Assembly (NCBI RefSeq): GCF_024397975.1
Contig: NZ_CP073745.1
Span: 2,754,501-2,818,500, forward strand
Direction of reading: 5' to 3'
Length of the DNA: 64,000 nt
From: Bacterioplanoides sp. SCSIO 12839
GTDB taxonomy: Bacteria > Pseudomonadota > Gammaproteobacteria > Pseudomonadales > Oceanobacteraceae
The translations under genes were made by a program, and so were the position numbers. Shown one piece after another: positions 8,951-18,096 of this stretch (its first letter is position 1; each line of letters begins with the position of its first letter). A model generated the notes under the pieces. That model worked only from the letters and a program-made list of their open reading frames with translations, made no database searches and had not been told where the DNA came from.

Positions 8951-8983
8951 TGACATGACAGTTTGACTGCAGATATATGACAG
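8951..8983 (-). promoter_or_regulatory. Candidate PhoB box upstream of the TonB operon
   Basis: On the minus strand three 11-base units follow each other exactly: CTGTCATATAT, CTGCAGTCAAA, CTGTCATGTCA. Two begin with a perfect CTGTCAT, the half-site of the PhoB box, and the 11-base period is the one PhoB needs. The site lies about 120-150 bases upstream of the DUF3450 start. The call rests on consensus matching only. Confidence 0.6.
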
Positions 8984-9048
8984 GAGATCAGAGAAGAATC
9001 TGGTGAGAGGTAAAACGGCATTAAATAAATGATTATTTTCAGGCATAA

Positions 9049-9080
9049 AAAAACCCACTCTCTTTCGAAAGTGGGTTTTT
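9049..9080 (-). terminator. Rho-independent terminator after the beta-helix lipoprotein gene
   Basis: On the minus strand AAAAACCCAC pairs with GTGGGTTTTT and ends in a run of seven T. It starts 31 bases after the stop at 9111. It separates the receptor/lipoprotein unit from the downstream TonB operon, which therefore needs its own promoter. Confidence 0.85.
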
Positions 9081-9110
9081 CAACACTCAGATTAACCGAG
9101 GTGAATATTA

Positions 9111-10583
9111 TTACTGAGCAGCAGGAGCCGTGTTAGCCTGGTCAGCAATATCATCTAGAGAACCTTCGATGATCCAACCTGCATACCATGCATCAGCCGC
9201 AGCAACCGCTGGGTCTACAGCACCGATGTAAGTGGTGTTATCGAAAGCAAAGCCAGAACCGTTATCTACTTCAGCAAATTCAGCCTGAGCGACAGAACCT
9301 GGAACCGCTGCAGCCGCATTCAGTGTAATAGATTGCAGTTCGTTAGTACCGGAAGTCGTATCAGCTTCTTCTTTGTTGTAGAACTCGCCACAAGTAGTGC
9401 TTGAACCCTGAACGTTGTGGAAAGTCACATCTGAAGGAACATTAGTACCCTGACCATCTACATCTTTAGCATCATCGATACGAGCACATGCATCAAAGTT
9501 AAATACAGCCGTATTGTACAGAGAAGCCGTCAAAGCACCACGCAGACGCATACCAGGCTCATCTGAATAATCACGATTACCAACAATAGTAATGTTTGCC
9601 AGAGCTGCCTGAGTTTGTGGTACATACTCATCATCAGAAGAGTTAGCTTCAATACCACGCGGGTCATTTGAGCCAGCTGGAGAGTTACGATCAGCAGTCA
9701 TGCGTACAATCGCGTATTGGATATTGCCCTGATAACCTTCATCAAAGTCGATGCTATCGTCATCGTTGCCAGTCAGAACTGCGTACTTAACGTTAACCGT
9801 TCCACCAAACCATTCCAGACCATCGTCAAGGTTGTCATGAACCTGAATATATTCAACGGTAGTGCCATGGCCAACACCTTGCATAGTCAGGCCATTAACC
9901 TCGTTACCCGGACCAGCAACACGACCACCTTCAGCGATACGAACGTAACGGATCACACCACTGTTATCAGCTGCATCATCACCACCGTAACGGATAGTTT
10001 CATCCAGACCACCTTCACCTTCAACGTTACAGATGCCGTCCGCATTACCTTCTGAACAAATACCAGTGTTACCAGCACCATACTGAGGAGCGAAACCCTG
10101 AACAATTACACCGCCCCATTCACCCAGACCATTGAAGTTGTCATCGGCAGCAGAACTGAAAGTAATTGGATCAGCCTTGGTACCTTCTGCCATAATCTTT
10201 GAACCACGGGTAATAACCAGTGTCGCATTACTCAGGCCGCGAACATCAGTACCCGCTTCAATTGTCAAAGTTACACCAGCATCTTTGATTGCTTGCTCTT
10301 GAGCAGCAGAAGTAATTGCCACCTGACCAGCACCAACAAATACAGAGCCATCCAGAACCCATTGACGATCAGCAGTCATGGTAAAATCTTCGTCGATATT
10401 ACCAGACACAAAGCAGCGGCTGTTATCAGCATTACAATCAACTTCGTAATTAGTTGATACTGGTGGTTGAGTACCACCATTGCCATTACCAGAGTCATCA
10501 TCATCGTTGTCGCTATCACTGCCACAGCCAACCAGAGTTGCAGCCATTAAAGCAACTGCCAGATAGTTCTTTTTGAGTTCCAT
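9111..10583 (-). CDS. Surface or periplasmic lipoprotein with predicted beta-helix, receptor partner
   Basis: A 490-residue lipoprotein: lipobox LVGC with Cys20, then an acidic Ser/Asp/Gly linker (SDSDNDDDDSGNGNG). The remainder has repeated short strands with G-W-G-G and N-x-x-D-D-G turns (GEWGGVIVQG, VHDNLDDGLEWFGGTVNV, TGNDDDSIDFDEG). This pattern suggests a right-handed beta-helix with many acidic, possibly Ca-binding, loops. It lies 71 bases after the TonB-dependent receptor and is presumably co-transcribed with it. A receptor-associated lipoprotein acting at the outer membrane is plausible; the ligand is unknown. The AGGAAA site supports the ATG at 10583. Confidence 0.75.
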   Translation of the reverse strand: MELKKNYLAVALMAATLVGCGSDSDNDDDDSGNGNGGTQPPVSTNYEVDCNADNSRCFVSGNIDEDFTMTADRQWVLDGSVFVGAGQVAITSAAQEQAIKDAGVTLTIEAGTDVRGLSNATLVITRGSKIMAEGTKADPITFSSAADDNFNGLGEWGGVIVQGFAPQYGAGNTGICSEGNADGICNVEGEGGLDETIRYGGDDAADNSGVIRYVRIAEGGRVAGPGNEVNGLTMQGVGHGTTVEYIQVHDNLDDGLEWFGGTVNVKYAVLTGNDDDSIDFDEGYQGNIQYAIVRMTADRNSPAGSNDPRGIEANSSDDEYVPQTQAALANITIVGNRDYSDEPGMRLRGALTASLYNTAVFNFDACARIDDAKDVDGQGTNVPSDVTFHNVQGSSTTCGEFYNKEEADTTSGTNELQSITLNAAAAVPGSVAQAEFAEVDNGSGFAFDNTTYIGAVDPAVAAADAWYAGWIIEGSLDDIADQANTAPAAQ

Positions 10584-10607
10584 TTAAGTTTCCTCGATTT
10601 CTTTGTT

Positions 10608-10633
10608 AGGAGCTCATTAAATAATGAACTCCT
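10608..10633 (-). other. Intercistronic hairpin between receptor and lipoprotein genes
   Basis: AGGAG-TCATTA pairs with TAATGA-CTCCT (one internal mismatch, 2-base loop) in the 71-base gap. No U run follows on the minus strand, so it is more likely an mRNA processing or stability element than a terminator. Confidence 0.4.
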
Positions 10634-10654
10634 TTTATTACAGTTAAATTAAAA

Positions 10655-13621
10655 TTAAAAAGCGTAATCAACAGAAATTTTCATTGTTGAACCTTCGTAA
10701 TAAGATTCAATTTCTTTACCACCACGTGAGAAACTGATTTTCTGATCACCCAGGTTTTCAATCTTGCCTTTTACGGTAAATACATCATTTACGTCATAAC
10801 GATAAACCAAGTCCCAAACCGCACGAGCATCTTCAACTTCATTTTCAAGATCGCCACGCCCTACGGTTAAAATTCGATCATCAAAATAATTACCTAACAA
10901 TGTTAAAGACTGGCCAGTTGGTAAGTGATCAAACCCTAATTGAATATTGGCAAGATATTCTGATTGTCCTTGTAATGGACGGGTATCAGAACCTTCCAAA
11001 ATTGCAGCACGACCATCACCCAGATCCACTTCTGAATCGATATATGAAACGTTACCGGCAACAAAACCTGAGAAAGAATCGGTATCCAGCGTATTAACCC
11101 GGAAATCGATTTCAGCACCCTGAACCGTCGCAGATTCAGCATTGGTATAGGTTGTTGAATTTCTGGATTCACCGACAACACGTTCAATAGGCTTATCAAT
11201 ATCCTTATAGAAAACAGCAAAGGTGACACTTTCGTCATCGGAGAAATAATACTCAGCGCGAGCATCTAAATTGGTAATATCACTAATTTCTAAATCAGGG
11301 TTACCAATAATACGATCATCGGTATCCGGGTCATAAACTTCGGATTCAGATCTCTCAGTAATACCAGGTCTTGAAACTGTTTGAGTCGCAGAGAAACGCA
11401 GTTGCGCATCCTCTGTTACGCGCCAGTTAATACTCAATGCAGGTAAAACTTTAGACTCATCTAATTTATTGTCATCACTGCTATTTTGATCTGGGTATTC
11501 CAGCGTTTGTTCTGACTGTTCAAATCGTGTTCCGAATAAAACAGACACAGAGTCAGCATCCAATTCACCAGACAAATAAGCAGCGGTGATATCATCCGTT
11601 GCATCGTAACTGTCCGTTGAAGTTGTCGCACCGTCATATAAGAATGAGCCATTATTGATATTTTCAGACGATAAAATCTGATCAATAGGCAGGCTGGTAT
11701 CCAGCGTTACAATTGGGGTGTTGGTATAACGCGCTACAGCAACTTCCCGTTCTTTCGCAGATTGCATTAAACCGGCTTTCACTTTCAGCAGCATTAAATC
11801 GGAAAGCTCTACTTCGCCCTCATAATCCACCCCTAAAGTAATTGCATCTTCGGTTAACTCTGAGAATCGACGCTCAGCCACACCCTGAAAACGCAATGGT
11901 GAATCACTGCCAGGAGATCGTGCATAGGTATAACTTCTGCGATCAGGCTCATCACGAGTGGTTTGCGCATAACCTAAATTCCAGCTTAATTTATCTTCAC
12001 CTAATAAATTGAAGAAATAGTCACCAGAAAATTGTTGGGAAATAAACTGACGTTCAACCCATTGTAAAATATACGACTCGGTTTCCAGATCGGTATCCAG
12101 TTTGCGAGTAACACGAGTGGTATCATCCGTTTTGCGCAACAGAATCGACTGACTGTTTACAGTGAAATCACCTTTATCGATTCCAGCAAAGAAATATCCG
12201 GACAAATCAATTTTGCGCTTACTGCGCTGGTAATTTCCTGTGCCGTCCACGTCATCAATTTCAGCATCGTGGCGCACTTCCCATTCGTCTTTATATTGCA
12301 GCGCGCCGTATAAGCCGATATTCGAATCTTCATTTTCAATCAGATCACCGTATGAAAATGAGAAACCTCTTTCTGGCTTTGCTTCCACTTCATGCACTGA
12401 TAAATCGTGCTCAAACTGGTCACTTGCACGAATGGCCTGAGCCGTCGATAAATTACGACCTACAGATTCCAAGCCGCCATTGGTACCACTGGCAATCAGA
12501 GACGGCTCTTCACGGGTACCATCGTCAGCACCGGTCCAATCAGAACCACCGCCATGATAAGTTACCGCATCATTAAACGTAGTACGGGTATTAAAACCCA
12601 GCGTGACAGATGCCTTACCACCAGTCTCTTCAGGAGCACCACGAGTTGTCATCGCAATTGCACCACCGGTAGAGTCGCCCGGCATATCTGGCGTAAAGCT
12701 TTTCTGAATATCGATACCACCTAAAATCGAAGCCGGGAATAAATCCAGTGGCACATCACGACGCAGCGGGTCTGTACTTGGCATTAAAGCGCCATTTAAA
12801 GTCGATGAAATATAACGTCCGCTCATACCACGAACGACAGCAAATTCATCATTCACAGAGACACCTGCGACACGCTTCAATGCAGAAGCCGCATCCGAAT
12901 CCCCAAAACGTGAAAACTGTTCAGCACCAATTGAATCCAAAACAGCGGAAGAGTCGCGTTCCTGAGCGGTAGCAGTGGATGGCACATAAGTCCCTACAGC
13001 AACCACCTCTTCAATAACGCCATCACCTTCGAGGCTCATGTTCAGGTTAACGCCGGTATTCACGTTACCCATAACTCGGATACCGCTGACATCACGCTTG
13101 CCATAATTAGGATCAGCAATTAATAAATTGTATTCACCGCGCGGTAATTCAAAACTGAAGAAGCCGTCTTCGTCAGTTACAACACCTTGCTCAGTGCCTT
13201 CAACCGATACACGAGCACCTGAAATCGGGCCACCGGTATCATCAGACTCCAGGTAACCAGAGATCTGACCTAATGCGACTTCAGCTTCCTGGCCAGGAGT
13301 GAATACATTGATTTCCGGCAGTGCTTCACCACCAATCATCTCTACCTGAATTTCAGCATTTTGCTCTTCACTGGCCGTATCGAAATCAAATTCGCCCAGA
13401 TATTCGCCAAACTGGGACAGCTCAACAGTATGGCTGCCCGCTGGCACATCAAAAGAAACAAAACCGGATTTACCCACCAGTTTTTTCTTACCGTCAACCG
13501 CAACGGCTAAATCACGGACGGCTTCACCATCTTCAGTTACATAAAATACAGCTTCACCAGCCATAAGCTGAGATGCCATCACAGACGATGCGATTGCAAG
13601 CCACAGTCGATTCGGTTTCAT
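10655..13621 (-). CDS. TonB-dependent outer-membrane receptor with N-terminal extension
   Basis: A 988-residue receptor. After the signal peptide (ending QLMA) comes a beta-rich domain (about residues 22-110), then a carboxypeptidase-regulatory-like domain (about 120-200, ISGARVSVEGTEQGVVTDED). A TonB-box-like EEVVAVG near 204, the plug (GMSGRYISSTLNGALMPS) and the barrel follow, ending in the outer-membrane signature VDYAF. The start at 13621 has a strong AGGGGG site; the frame is open 54 bases further. It lacks iron-receptor hallmarks that I could recognise. The upstream Pho-like repeats and the adjacent TonB operon suggest import of a phosphorus-containing substrate, but this is inferred from DNA motifs only. 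Confidence 0.9.
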   Translation of the reverse strand: MKPNRLWLAIASSVMASQLMAGEAVFYVTEDGEAVRDLAVAVDGKKKLVGKSGFVSFDVPAGSHTVELSQFGEYLGEFDFDTASEEQNAEIQVEMIGGEALPEINVFTPGQEAEVALGQISGYLESDDTGGPISGARVSVEGTEQGVVTDEDGFFSFELPRGEYNLLIADPNYGKRDVSGIRVMGNVNTGVNLNMSLEGDGVIEEVVAVGTYVPSTATAQERDSSAVLDSIGAEQFSRFGDSDAASALKRVAGVSVNDEFAVVRGMSGRYISSTLNGALMPSTDPLRRDVPLDLFPASILGGIDIQKSFTPDMPGDSTGGAIAMTTRGAPEETGGKASVTLGFNTRTTFNDAVTYHGGGSDWTGADDGTREEPSLIASGTNGGLESVGRNLSTAQAIRASDQFEHDLSVHEVEAKPERGFSFSYGDLIENEDSNIGLYGALQYKDEWEVRHDAEIDDVDGTGNYQRSKRKIDLSGYFFAGIDKGDFTVNSQSILLRKTDDTTRVTRKLDTDLETESYILQWVERQFISQQFSGDYFFNLLGEDKLSWNLGYAQTTRDEPDRRSYTYARSPGSDSPLRFQGVAERRFSELTEDAITLGVDYEGEVELSDLMLLKVKAGLMQSAKEREVAVARYTNTPIVTLDTSLPIDQILSSENINNGSFLYDGATTSTDSYDATDDITAAYLSGELDADSVSVLFGTRFEQSEQTLEYPDQNSSDDNKLDESKVLPALSINWRVTEDAQLRFSATQTVSRPGITERSESEVYDPDTDDRIIGNPDLEISDITNLDARAEYYFSDDESVTFAVFYKDIDKPIERVVGESRNSTTYTNAESATVQGAEIDFRVNTLDTDSFSGFVAGNVSYIDSEVDLGDGRAAILEGSDTRPLQGQSEYLANIQLGFDHLPTGQSLTLLGNYFDDRILTVGRGDLENEVEDARAVWDLVYRYDVNDVFTVKGKIENLGDQKISFSRGGKEIESYYEGSTMKISVDYAF

Positions 13622-13687
13622 TTCGCCCCCTAAAGGAATACAAGGATTTAGACGGGCCGAAACAGGCCCACACATTGATGGCGGGCA

Positions 13688-13720
13688 GTATGTTTCTGAA
13701 AGATGACAGTTGGATTACAA
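13688..13720 (-). promoter_or_regulatory. Candidate PhoB box upstream of the TonB-dependent receptor
   Basis: On the minus strand three 11-base units are in register: TTGTAATCCAA, CTGTCATCTTT, CAGAAACATAC. The middle unit has the perfect half-site CTGTCAT and the flanking ones match it at about five of seven positions. The site lies about 70-100 bases upstream of the receptor start. It is weaker than the site upstream of the TonB operon but has the same spacing. Confidence 0.5.
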
Positions 13721-13756
13721 GAAATGGATGTTTAAAAATTCCGGAGGTTTGTCAGC

Positions 13757-14731
13757 TTAGTGTCGGTTTACAGGACCTAATACCTTATTAACAGCCGATA
13801 GCTGTTCTTCTGTGGTTGGCAGAGCATCAATCAATCGATTTAATTCTTCCACTTCATCAACCATAAAATCGACAAAATGACGCACTTTCTTCGGCAGATA
13901 CTGACGTGATGGATAAGCAACCGAAATACGTTCCGGGCGCAATTGCCAGTCATTAAAGATGGGGATTAATTGCCTGGACAAAATAGCATCTCCCGCCATC
14001 AGGTAAGGGATACGACCAATACCAGCACCTTTAATCATGCTGTGTACCGTACCTTCCATTAAATTGGTGACGATATTTGGCTCAACCTGAACAGACAACG
14101 CTTCGCCGCTTTCTTCGTGAATCATGTCATAAATTTCAGGTTGGATACCTTCACCCAGCTTTACGCAACGCAGCGTTTGCAAGTCTTGAGGATGTTGCGG
14201 CTGGCCATGCTCTTTGAGATAAGCCGGGCTGGCACATAAAATATAATCCGACTCCGTCAGAGTTCGGGCAATGAGAGAGGAATCCGGTAATTCACCGACA
14301 AAAAAGCCGAGGTCATACCCTTCCTGAATCATGTTAACCGGACGATCCGTGTGAATAACCTCAATACGGACTTCCGGATACAGACCCTGAAACTTCGTCA
14401 AAAAGTGCCCCATAGAACCACTGGCGACCTCAACCGGAACAACGATACGCAACACACCATGCGGGTTATGTTCACGATCAGAGATTAAGCGATGTGCCTC
14501 GGTAATCTCCCGAATCAAGTGGCGACAGCGGCTGTAATATTCATTACCCACTTCAGTCAGACTGAGCTGACGGGTACTGCGCTGCAACAACCGGGACCCC
14601 AAACTGGCTTCCAGATCCGAAACCATACGGCTGACCCGGGATTTGGGCATTCCCAGCGCTTTGCCAGCTGACGTAAAGCTGCCTTCGTCAACCACCTGAA
14701 TAAACACATGTAACTGATTAATATCGAGCAT
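13757..14731 (-). CDS. LysR-family transcriptional regulator
   Basis: A 324-residue regulator with an N-terminal winged helix-turn-helix (about residues 1-60, SFTSAGKALGMPKSRVSRMV) and a substrate-binding domain (about 90-300). The Met-Pro-Lys-Ser turn and PVEVASGSMG region resemble the CrgA-like subgroup with a PBP2_CrgA-type effector domain. It is transcribed divergently from the leucine-rich-repeat lipoprotein gene. It lies upstream of, and in the same direction as, the TonB receptor, 135 bases away. The Pho-like site in that gap suggests the receptor has its own promoter, so a regulatory link is not shown. Confidence 0.9.
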   Translation of the reverse strand: MLDINQLHVFIQVVDEGSFTSAGKALGMPKSRVSRMVSDLEASLGSRLLQRSTRQLSLTEVGNEYYSRCRHLIREITEAHRLISDREHNPHGVLRIVVPVEVASGSMGHFLTKFQGLYPEVRIEVIHTDRPVNMIQEGYDLGFFVGELPDSSLIARTLTESDYILCASPAYLKEHGQPQHPQDLQTLRCVKLGEGIQPEIYDMIHEESGEALSVQVEPNIVTNLMEGTVHSMIKGAGIGRIPYLMAGDAILSRQLIPIFNDWQLRPERISVAYPSRQYLPKKVRHFVDFMVDEVEELNRLIDALPTTEEQLSAVNKVLGPVNRH

Positions 14732-14852
14732 AGCTGCCTGATGTTCCTGAATGCACGAAATGTCAGCATACCAGTTTTCACAGAGGCTGGGTTTCCCGAA
14801 ACAGCTATGTTAACCTGCACGGAAGTACAAAAATAATAAATTGGTTATTCTT

Positions 14853-15506
14853 ATGCAGTATTCTTATTGCAAACATATCGCGTTGACGCTCGCCGTCATC
14901 CTGTTGAGCGCCTGTAGTAGCGGAGGTAGCAGTGGTGGTGGCAGTAGTAGCGACCCCAACACGTCACAATCGCCGGCTGAAACTCCTTCAGCAGAAACAC
15001 CAACAACCGTTGAATTGTCAGCCATCGATTACCAAGCGGTTAAAGACGAAGCACTGCAGAGCTGTATCCGTAAAAGCAACATTCGTTACACCGAACAGCT
15101 GCAGATTCTGAAATGCCAGAATGCCAGTATCCGACAACTGGATGGATTGCAACAATTCAGCCAGCTACGAGTAGTGAATCTCAGCAACAATCAGATTGAT
15201 AACCTCGAACCTCTCAGCAGCCTGACACAGCTGCACTCACTGACGTTAAGCCATAACAAACTGGTGTCATTTGCGGCAATGAATGACATGACTCAATTGC
15301 GAGAATTGTCGATTACACATAACCAGTTACGCTCTTTGTCCGGTATTGAAAACCTGGACGAACTCGACAAACTCTACATCAACCATAATCAGTTACAGTC
15401 CATGGCCGAGTTGTCTCAGACGCAATTGCGTCACCTGGTTGCTCATAATAATCCAGCACCGGTGCCAGCCAGCCTGCCAGACACGATGGAGTCTTTCCGT
15501 CTGTAA
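14853..15506 (+). CDS. Leucine-rich-repeat lipoprotein
   Basis: A 217-residue lipoprotein with lipobox LLSAC (Cys21), a Gly/Ser/Thr/Pro linker to about residue 55, then about five leucine-rich repeats of 21-22 residues. Examples are LRVVNLSNNQIDNLEPLSSL and LHSLTLSHNKLVSF. They follow the short SDS22/internalin-like pattern. A Cys pair (SCIRKSNIRY ... ILKCQN) may cap the repeat domain. The ATG at 14853 fits the signal peptide better than a TTG 12 bases earlier. The protein probably binds another protein at the cell surface or in the periplasm; the partner is unknown. Confidence 0.8.
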   Translation: MQYSYCKHIALTLAVILLSACSSGGSSGGGSSSDPNTSQSPAETPSAETPTTVELSAIDYQAVKDEALQSCIRKSNIRYTEQLQILKCQNASIRQLDGLQQFSQLRVVNLSNNQIDNLEPLSSLTQLHSLTLSHNKLVSFAAMNDMTQLRELSITHNQLRSLSGIENLDELDKLYINHNQLQSMAELSQTQLRHLVAHNNPAPVPASLPDTMESFRL

Positions 15507-15642
15507 CAGGCCAACCCAGAAAAACACGTAAAACCATAAAAATGCACAAAACCATAAAGCGGTATGAATTGCCGCTTACAATTGAGTGTTTTCTCCGTTA
15601 CCGTGTCACACCTTTTGACACGGATGAACAGCGCTCAGGCTT

Positions 15643-17487
15643 ATGTTTCGTTTTTTTGAAAATCTGACTCAACCCTTTCCTCCCGAAGCACCACAACAAC
15701 CTCCTAAGGGTTTGTACGCCTTTTGCCGCCATTACACCCAGGGCATGGAGCTGTCGCTACTGACCATGTCACTACTAACCGCCCTGCTGGCAATTCTGGA
15801 AGTTTCTTTGTTCAGTTTTATGGGCCAACTGGTGGACTGGTTAGTCGATAAAGACCCACAAACCTTATTTTCCAGCGAAGGCAGTCAATTATTGTGGATG
15901 TCGTTATTGGTGCTGATTGCTTTGCCAATAGTGGTATTGCTCCATGCCTTATTGGTGCACCAGACACTGATGGGCAATTACCCGATGAAAATCCGCTGGC
16001 TGGGTCACCGCTACTTACTCAATCAAAGCGTGAGTTTTTACCAGGATGACTTTGCCGGCCGTCTGGCAACCAAAGTAATGCAGACGGCATTATCCGTTCG
16101 TGAAACCGTGATGAAGCTGCTGGATGTGATGGTATATATCCTGGTGTATTTCGGCTCGGTTCTGGTAGTCGTTGCCAATGCTGACATTCGCCTGATGTTG
16201 CCGATGATTGTATGGCTGGGTTTATACATCCTGACCCAGATGTTTTTTGTACCACGTTTGAAACGAGTAGCCACCGAACAAGCAGACGCCCGCTCAGCAA
16301 TGACAGGCCGCATCGTGGATTCGTACACCAATATTCAGACCGTGAAATTGTTTTCCCACACACAACGTGAGTCCGATTACGCACGGGATAGCATGCAGGG
16401 TTTTATGAACACGGTTTATCACCAGATGCGCTTGGCGACCGGCCTCAACTTTACCGTCAATTTTATTAACTACCTGCTGGCGTTTGCCGTCGGCGCTATT
16501 TCAATCTGGCTCTGGTCGGACGATGCTATCACCGTAGGGGCAATTGCCATTGCCATCAGTCTGGCGCTGCGTATTAACGGCATGGCCCAGTGGATTATGT
16601 GGGAAGTTGGCGCGCTGTTTGAAAATCTTGGTACTGTTGCCGATGGCATGAACACCCTGTCTCAACCACAACAAGTCCAGGATGTGGACAACGCTAAAAC
16701 GCTCGTGGTTGATCAGGGCTCAATCGAGCTGAAAAACCTGAATTTTTATTATCAGGGTAAAGACGACTCCCAGAACAAGCAGGTGTTTGACGATCTGAAT
16801 CTTCATATTAAGCCGGGAGAAAAGGTTGGTCTGGTTGGGCGCTCCGGGGCCGGTAAATCCACCCTGGTGAACCTGCTGTTGCGCTTCTACGACATTGAAT
16901 CCGGCGAAATCCTGATTGATGGCCAGAATATTCAACAGGTCAGCCAGGACAGCCTGCGCGCAAACATTGGCATGGTTACCCAAGATACCTCTCTGCTACA
17001 TCGCTCGGTGCGCGACAACATCCTCTATGGCAACCCGGATGCAACCGATGAACAACTGGCACAAGCCATTCAACAAGCCGAAGCAGCCGATTTTATTCGT
17101 GAACTGAATGACCCCATGGGCAACACCGGGCTGGATGCTCAGGTCGGCGAACGCGGCGTTAAATTGTCGGGCGGCCAGCGTCAGCGCATTGCCATTGCCC
17201 GGGTGTTATTAAAAGATGCGCCCATCCTGATTCTGGATGAAGCTACCTCAGCCCTGGACTCGGAAGTAGAAGCGGCGATTCAGAAAAGTCTGTACCGCCT
17301 GATGGAAAACAAAACCGTGATTGCCATTGCCCATCGCCTGTCGACCATTGCTGCGATGGATCGCCTGATTGTGATGGATCAGGGTCGGATTGTTGAACAA
17401 GGTACGCACCAGCAGTTATTGCAACAAAAAGGCATCTATGCCCAGCTGTGGGCGCATCAGACCGGCGGGTTTATCGGAGAAGAATGA
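15643..17487 (+). CDS. ABC exporter, fused membrane and ATPase domains (MsbA/multidrug type)
   Basis: A 614-residue half-transporter. A six-helix exporter membrane domain covers about residues 35-330. The nucleotide-binding domain (about 360-600) has Walker A GRSGAGKST, signature KLSGGQRQR, Walker B ILILDEATSALDS and switch AHRLSTI. It probably works as a homodimer that moves lipids, peptides or drugs outwards; no substrate feature is visible. The GNAT acetyltransferase gene overlaps its stop codon, suggesting that the two are co-expressed. Confidence 0.88.
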   Translation: MFRFFENLTQPFPPEAPQQPPKGLYAFCRHYTQGMELSLLTMSLLTALLAILEVSLFSFMGQLVDWLVDKDPQTLFSSEGSQLLWMSLLVLIALPIVVLLHALLVHQTLMGNYPMKIRWLGHRYLLNQSVSFYQDDFAGRLATKVMQTALSVRETVMKLLDVMVYILVYFGSVLVVVANADIRLMLPMIVWLGLYILTQMFFVPRLKRVATEQADARSAMTGRIVDSYTNIQTVKLFSHTQRESDYARDSMQGFMNTVYHQMRLATGLNFTVNFINYLLAFAVGAISIWLWSDDAITVGAIAIAISLALRINGMAQWIMWEVGALFENLGTVADGMNTLSQPQQVQDVDNAKTLVVDQGSIELKNLNFYYQGKDDSQNKQVFDDLNLHIKPGEKVGLVGRSGAGKSTLVNLLLRFYDIESGEILIDGQNIQQVSQDSLRANIGMVTQDTSLLHRSVRDNILYGNPDATDEQLAQAIQQAEAADFIRELNDPMGNTGLDAQVGERGVKLSGGQRQRIAIARVLLKDAPILILDEATSALDSEVEAAIQKSLYRLMENKTVIAIAHRLSTIAAMDRLIVMDQGRIVEQGTHQQLLQQKGIYAQLWAHQTGGFIGEE

Positions 17488-17987
17488 TGACCAACACCCA
17501 TATTGATGCTGACATAGTTATTGCTGATTACCACAACCCGCAACACCAGCAGATGATTGGTGAGTTGATGAACCATTATGCCTGCGACCCAATGGGCGGC
17601 GGAGAAGCGTTAAGCCAAACGGTTATCGACACTTTAGCTCAGAAGATGGCGGAAGTGCCCAATGCCTTCACCGTGTTGGCTCTGGATGCCGATCAGGCGA
17701 TTGGATTGATCAATGCCTTTCAGGGGTTTTCTACCTTCAAATGTCAGCCACTGATCAATATTCACGATGTGATTGTGCGCAACGGCCTGCGTGGACAAGG
17801 CATTGCCCAACGGATGATGCAACAGGTAGAAGCGGTTGCCCGTCAACGAGGCTGCTGCAAATTGACGCTGGAAGTGCTGGAAGGCAACACCGTGGCACAA
17901 AGCAGCTACCAGCAGTCAGGTTTTGCCGGTTATGAGCTCGATCCGGCTATGGGTAAAGCCATGTTTTGGCAGAAATTTCTGGATTGA
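17487..17987 (+). CDS. GNAT-family N-acetyltransferase
   Basis: A 166-residue acetyl-CoA-dependent acetyltransferase. The acetyl-CoA binding motif appears as RGQGIAQRMMQQ (R-x-x-G-x-A core), preceded by the INIHDVIV strand and followed by LEVLEGNTVAQSSYQQSGF, typical of GNAT folds. Two overlapping ATGs exist (17484 and 17487); the second has better spacing from the GGAG at 17476-17479. It is translationally coupled to the ABC exporter upstream. The substrate is not evident. Confidence 0.85.
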   Translation: MTNTHIDADIVIADYHNPQHQQMIGELMNHYACDPMGGGEALSQTVIDTLAQKMAEVPNAFTVLALDADQAIGLINAFQGFSTFKCQPLINIHDVIVRNGLRGQGIAQRMMQQVEAVARQRGCCKLTLEVLEGNTVAQSSYQQSGFAGYELDPAMGKAMFWQKFLD

Positions 17988-18060
17988 TCAGTTTGATCAT
18001 CAGCAGGTTATCATAGATCAATTTTTTGTCGGCAAAGGCCGTTTACAAAGCTTGCTGTCA

Positions 18061-18089
18061 TTGACCAATACACGCTTTTTTCTTAGAAT
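18061..18089 (+). promoter_or_regulatory. Predicted sigma-70 promoter of mqo
   Basis: TTGACC (18061-18066), a 17-base spacer, then TAGAAT (18084-18089). It lies in the 390-base gene-free stretch 17988-18377. Transcription from it would start near 18096 and give a leader of about 280 bases before mqo. The rest of that gap holds only the leader structures described next. Confidence 0.6.
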
Positions 18090-18096
18090 GCGCGCC

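Noticed and set aside
8837-9058. 73-codon minus-strand frame upstream of the DUF3450 gene
   Set aside because: It runs through the terminator and the Pho-like site and has no recognisable protein features.
11461-11685. Alternative frames inside the TonB receptor as possible overlapping genes
   Set aside because: They are shadows of the receptor's codons with no ribosome sites and random-looking composition.
18050-18066. CTGTCAT near the mqo promoter as a third Pho box
   Set aside because: Only a single half-site; no second copy at 11-base spacing.
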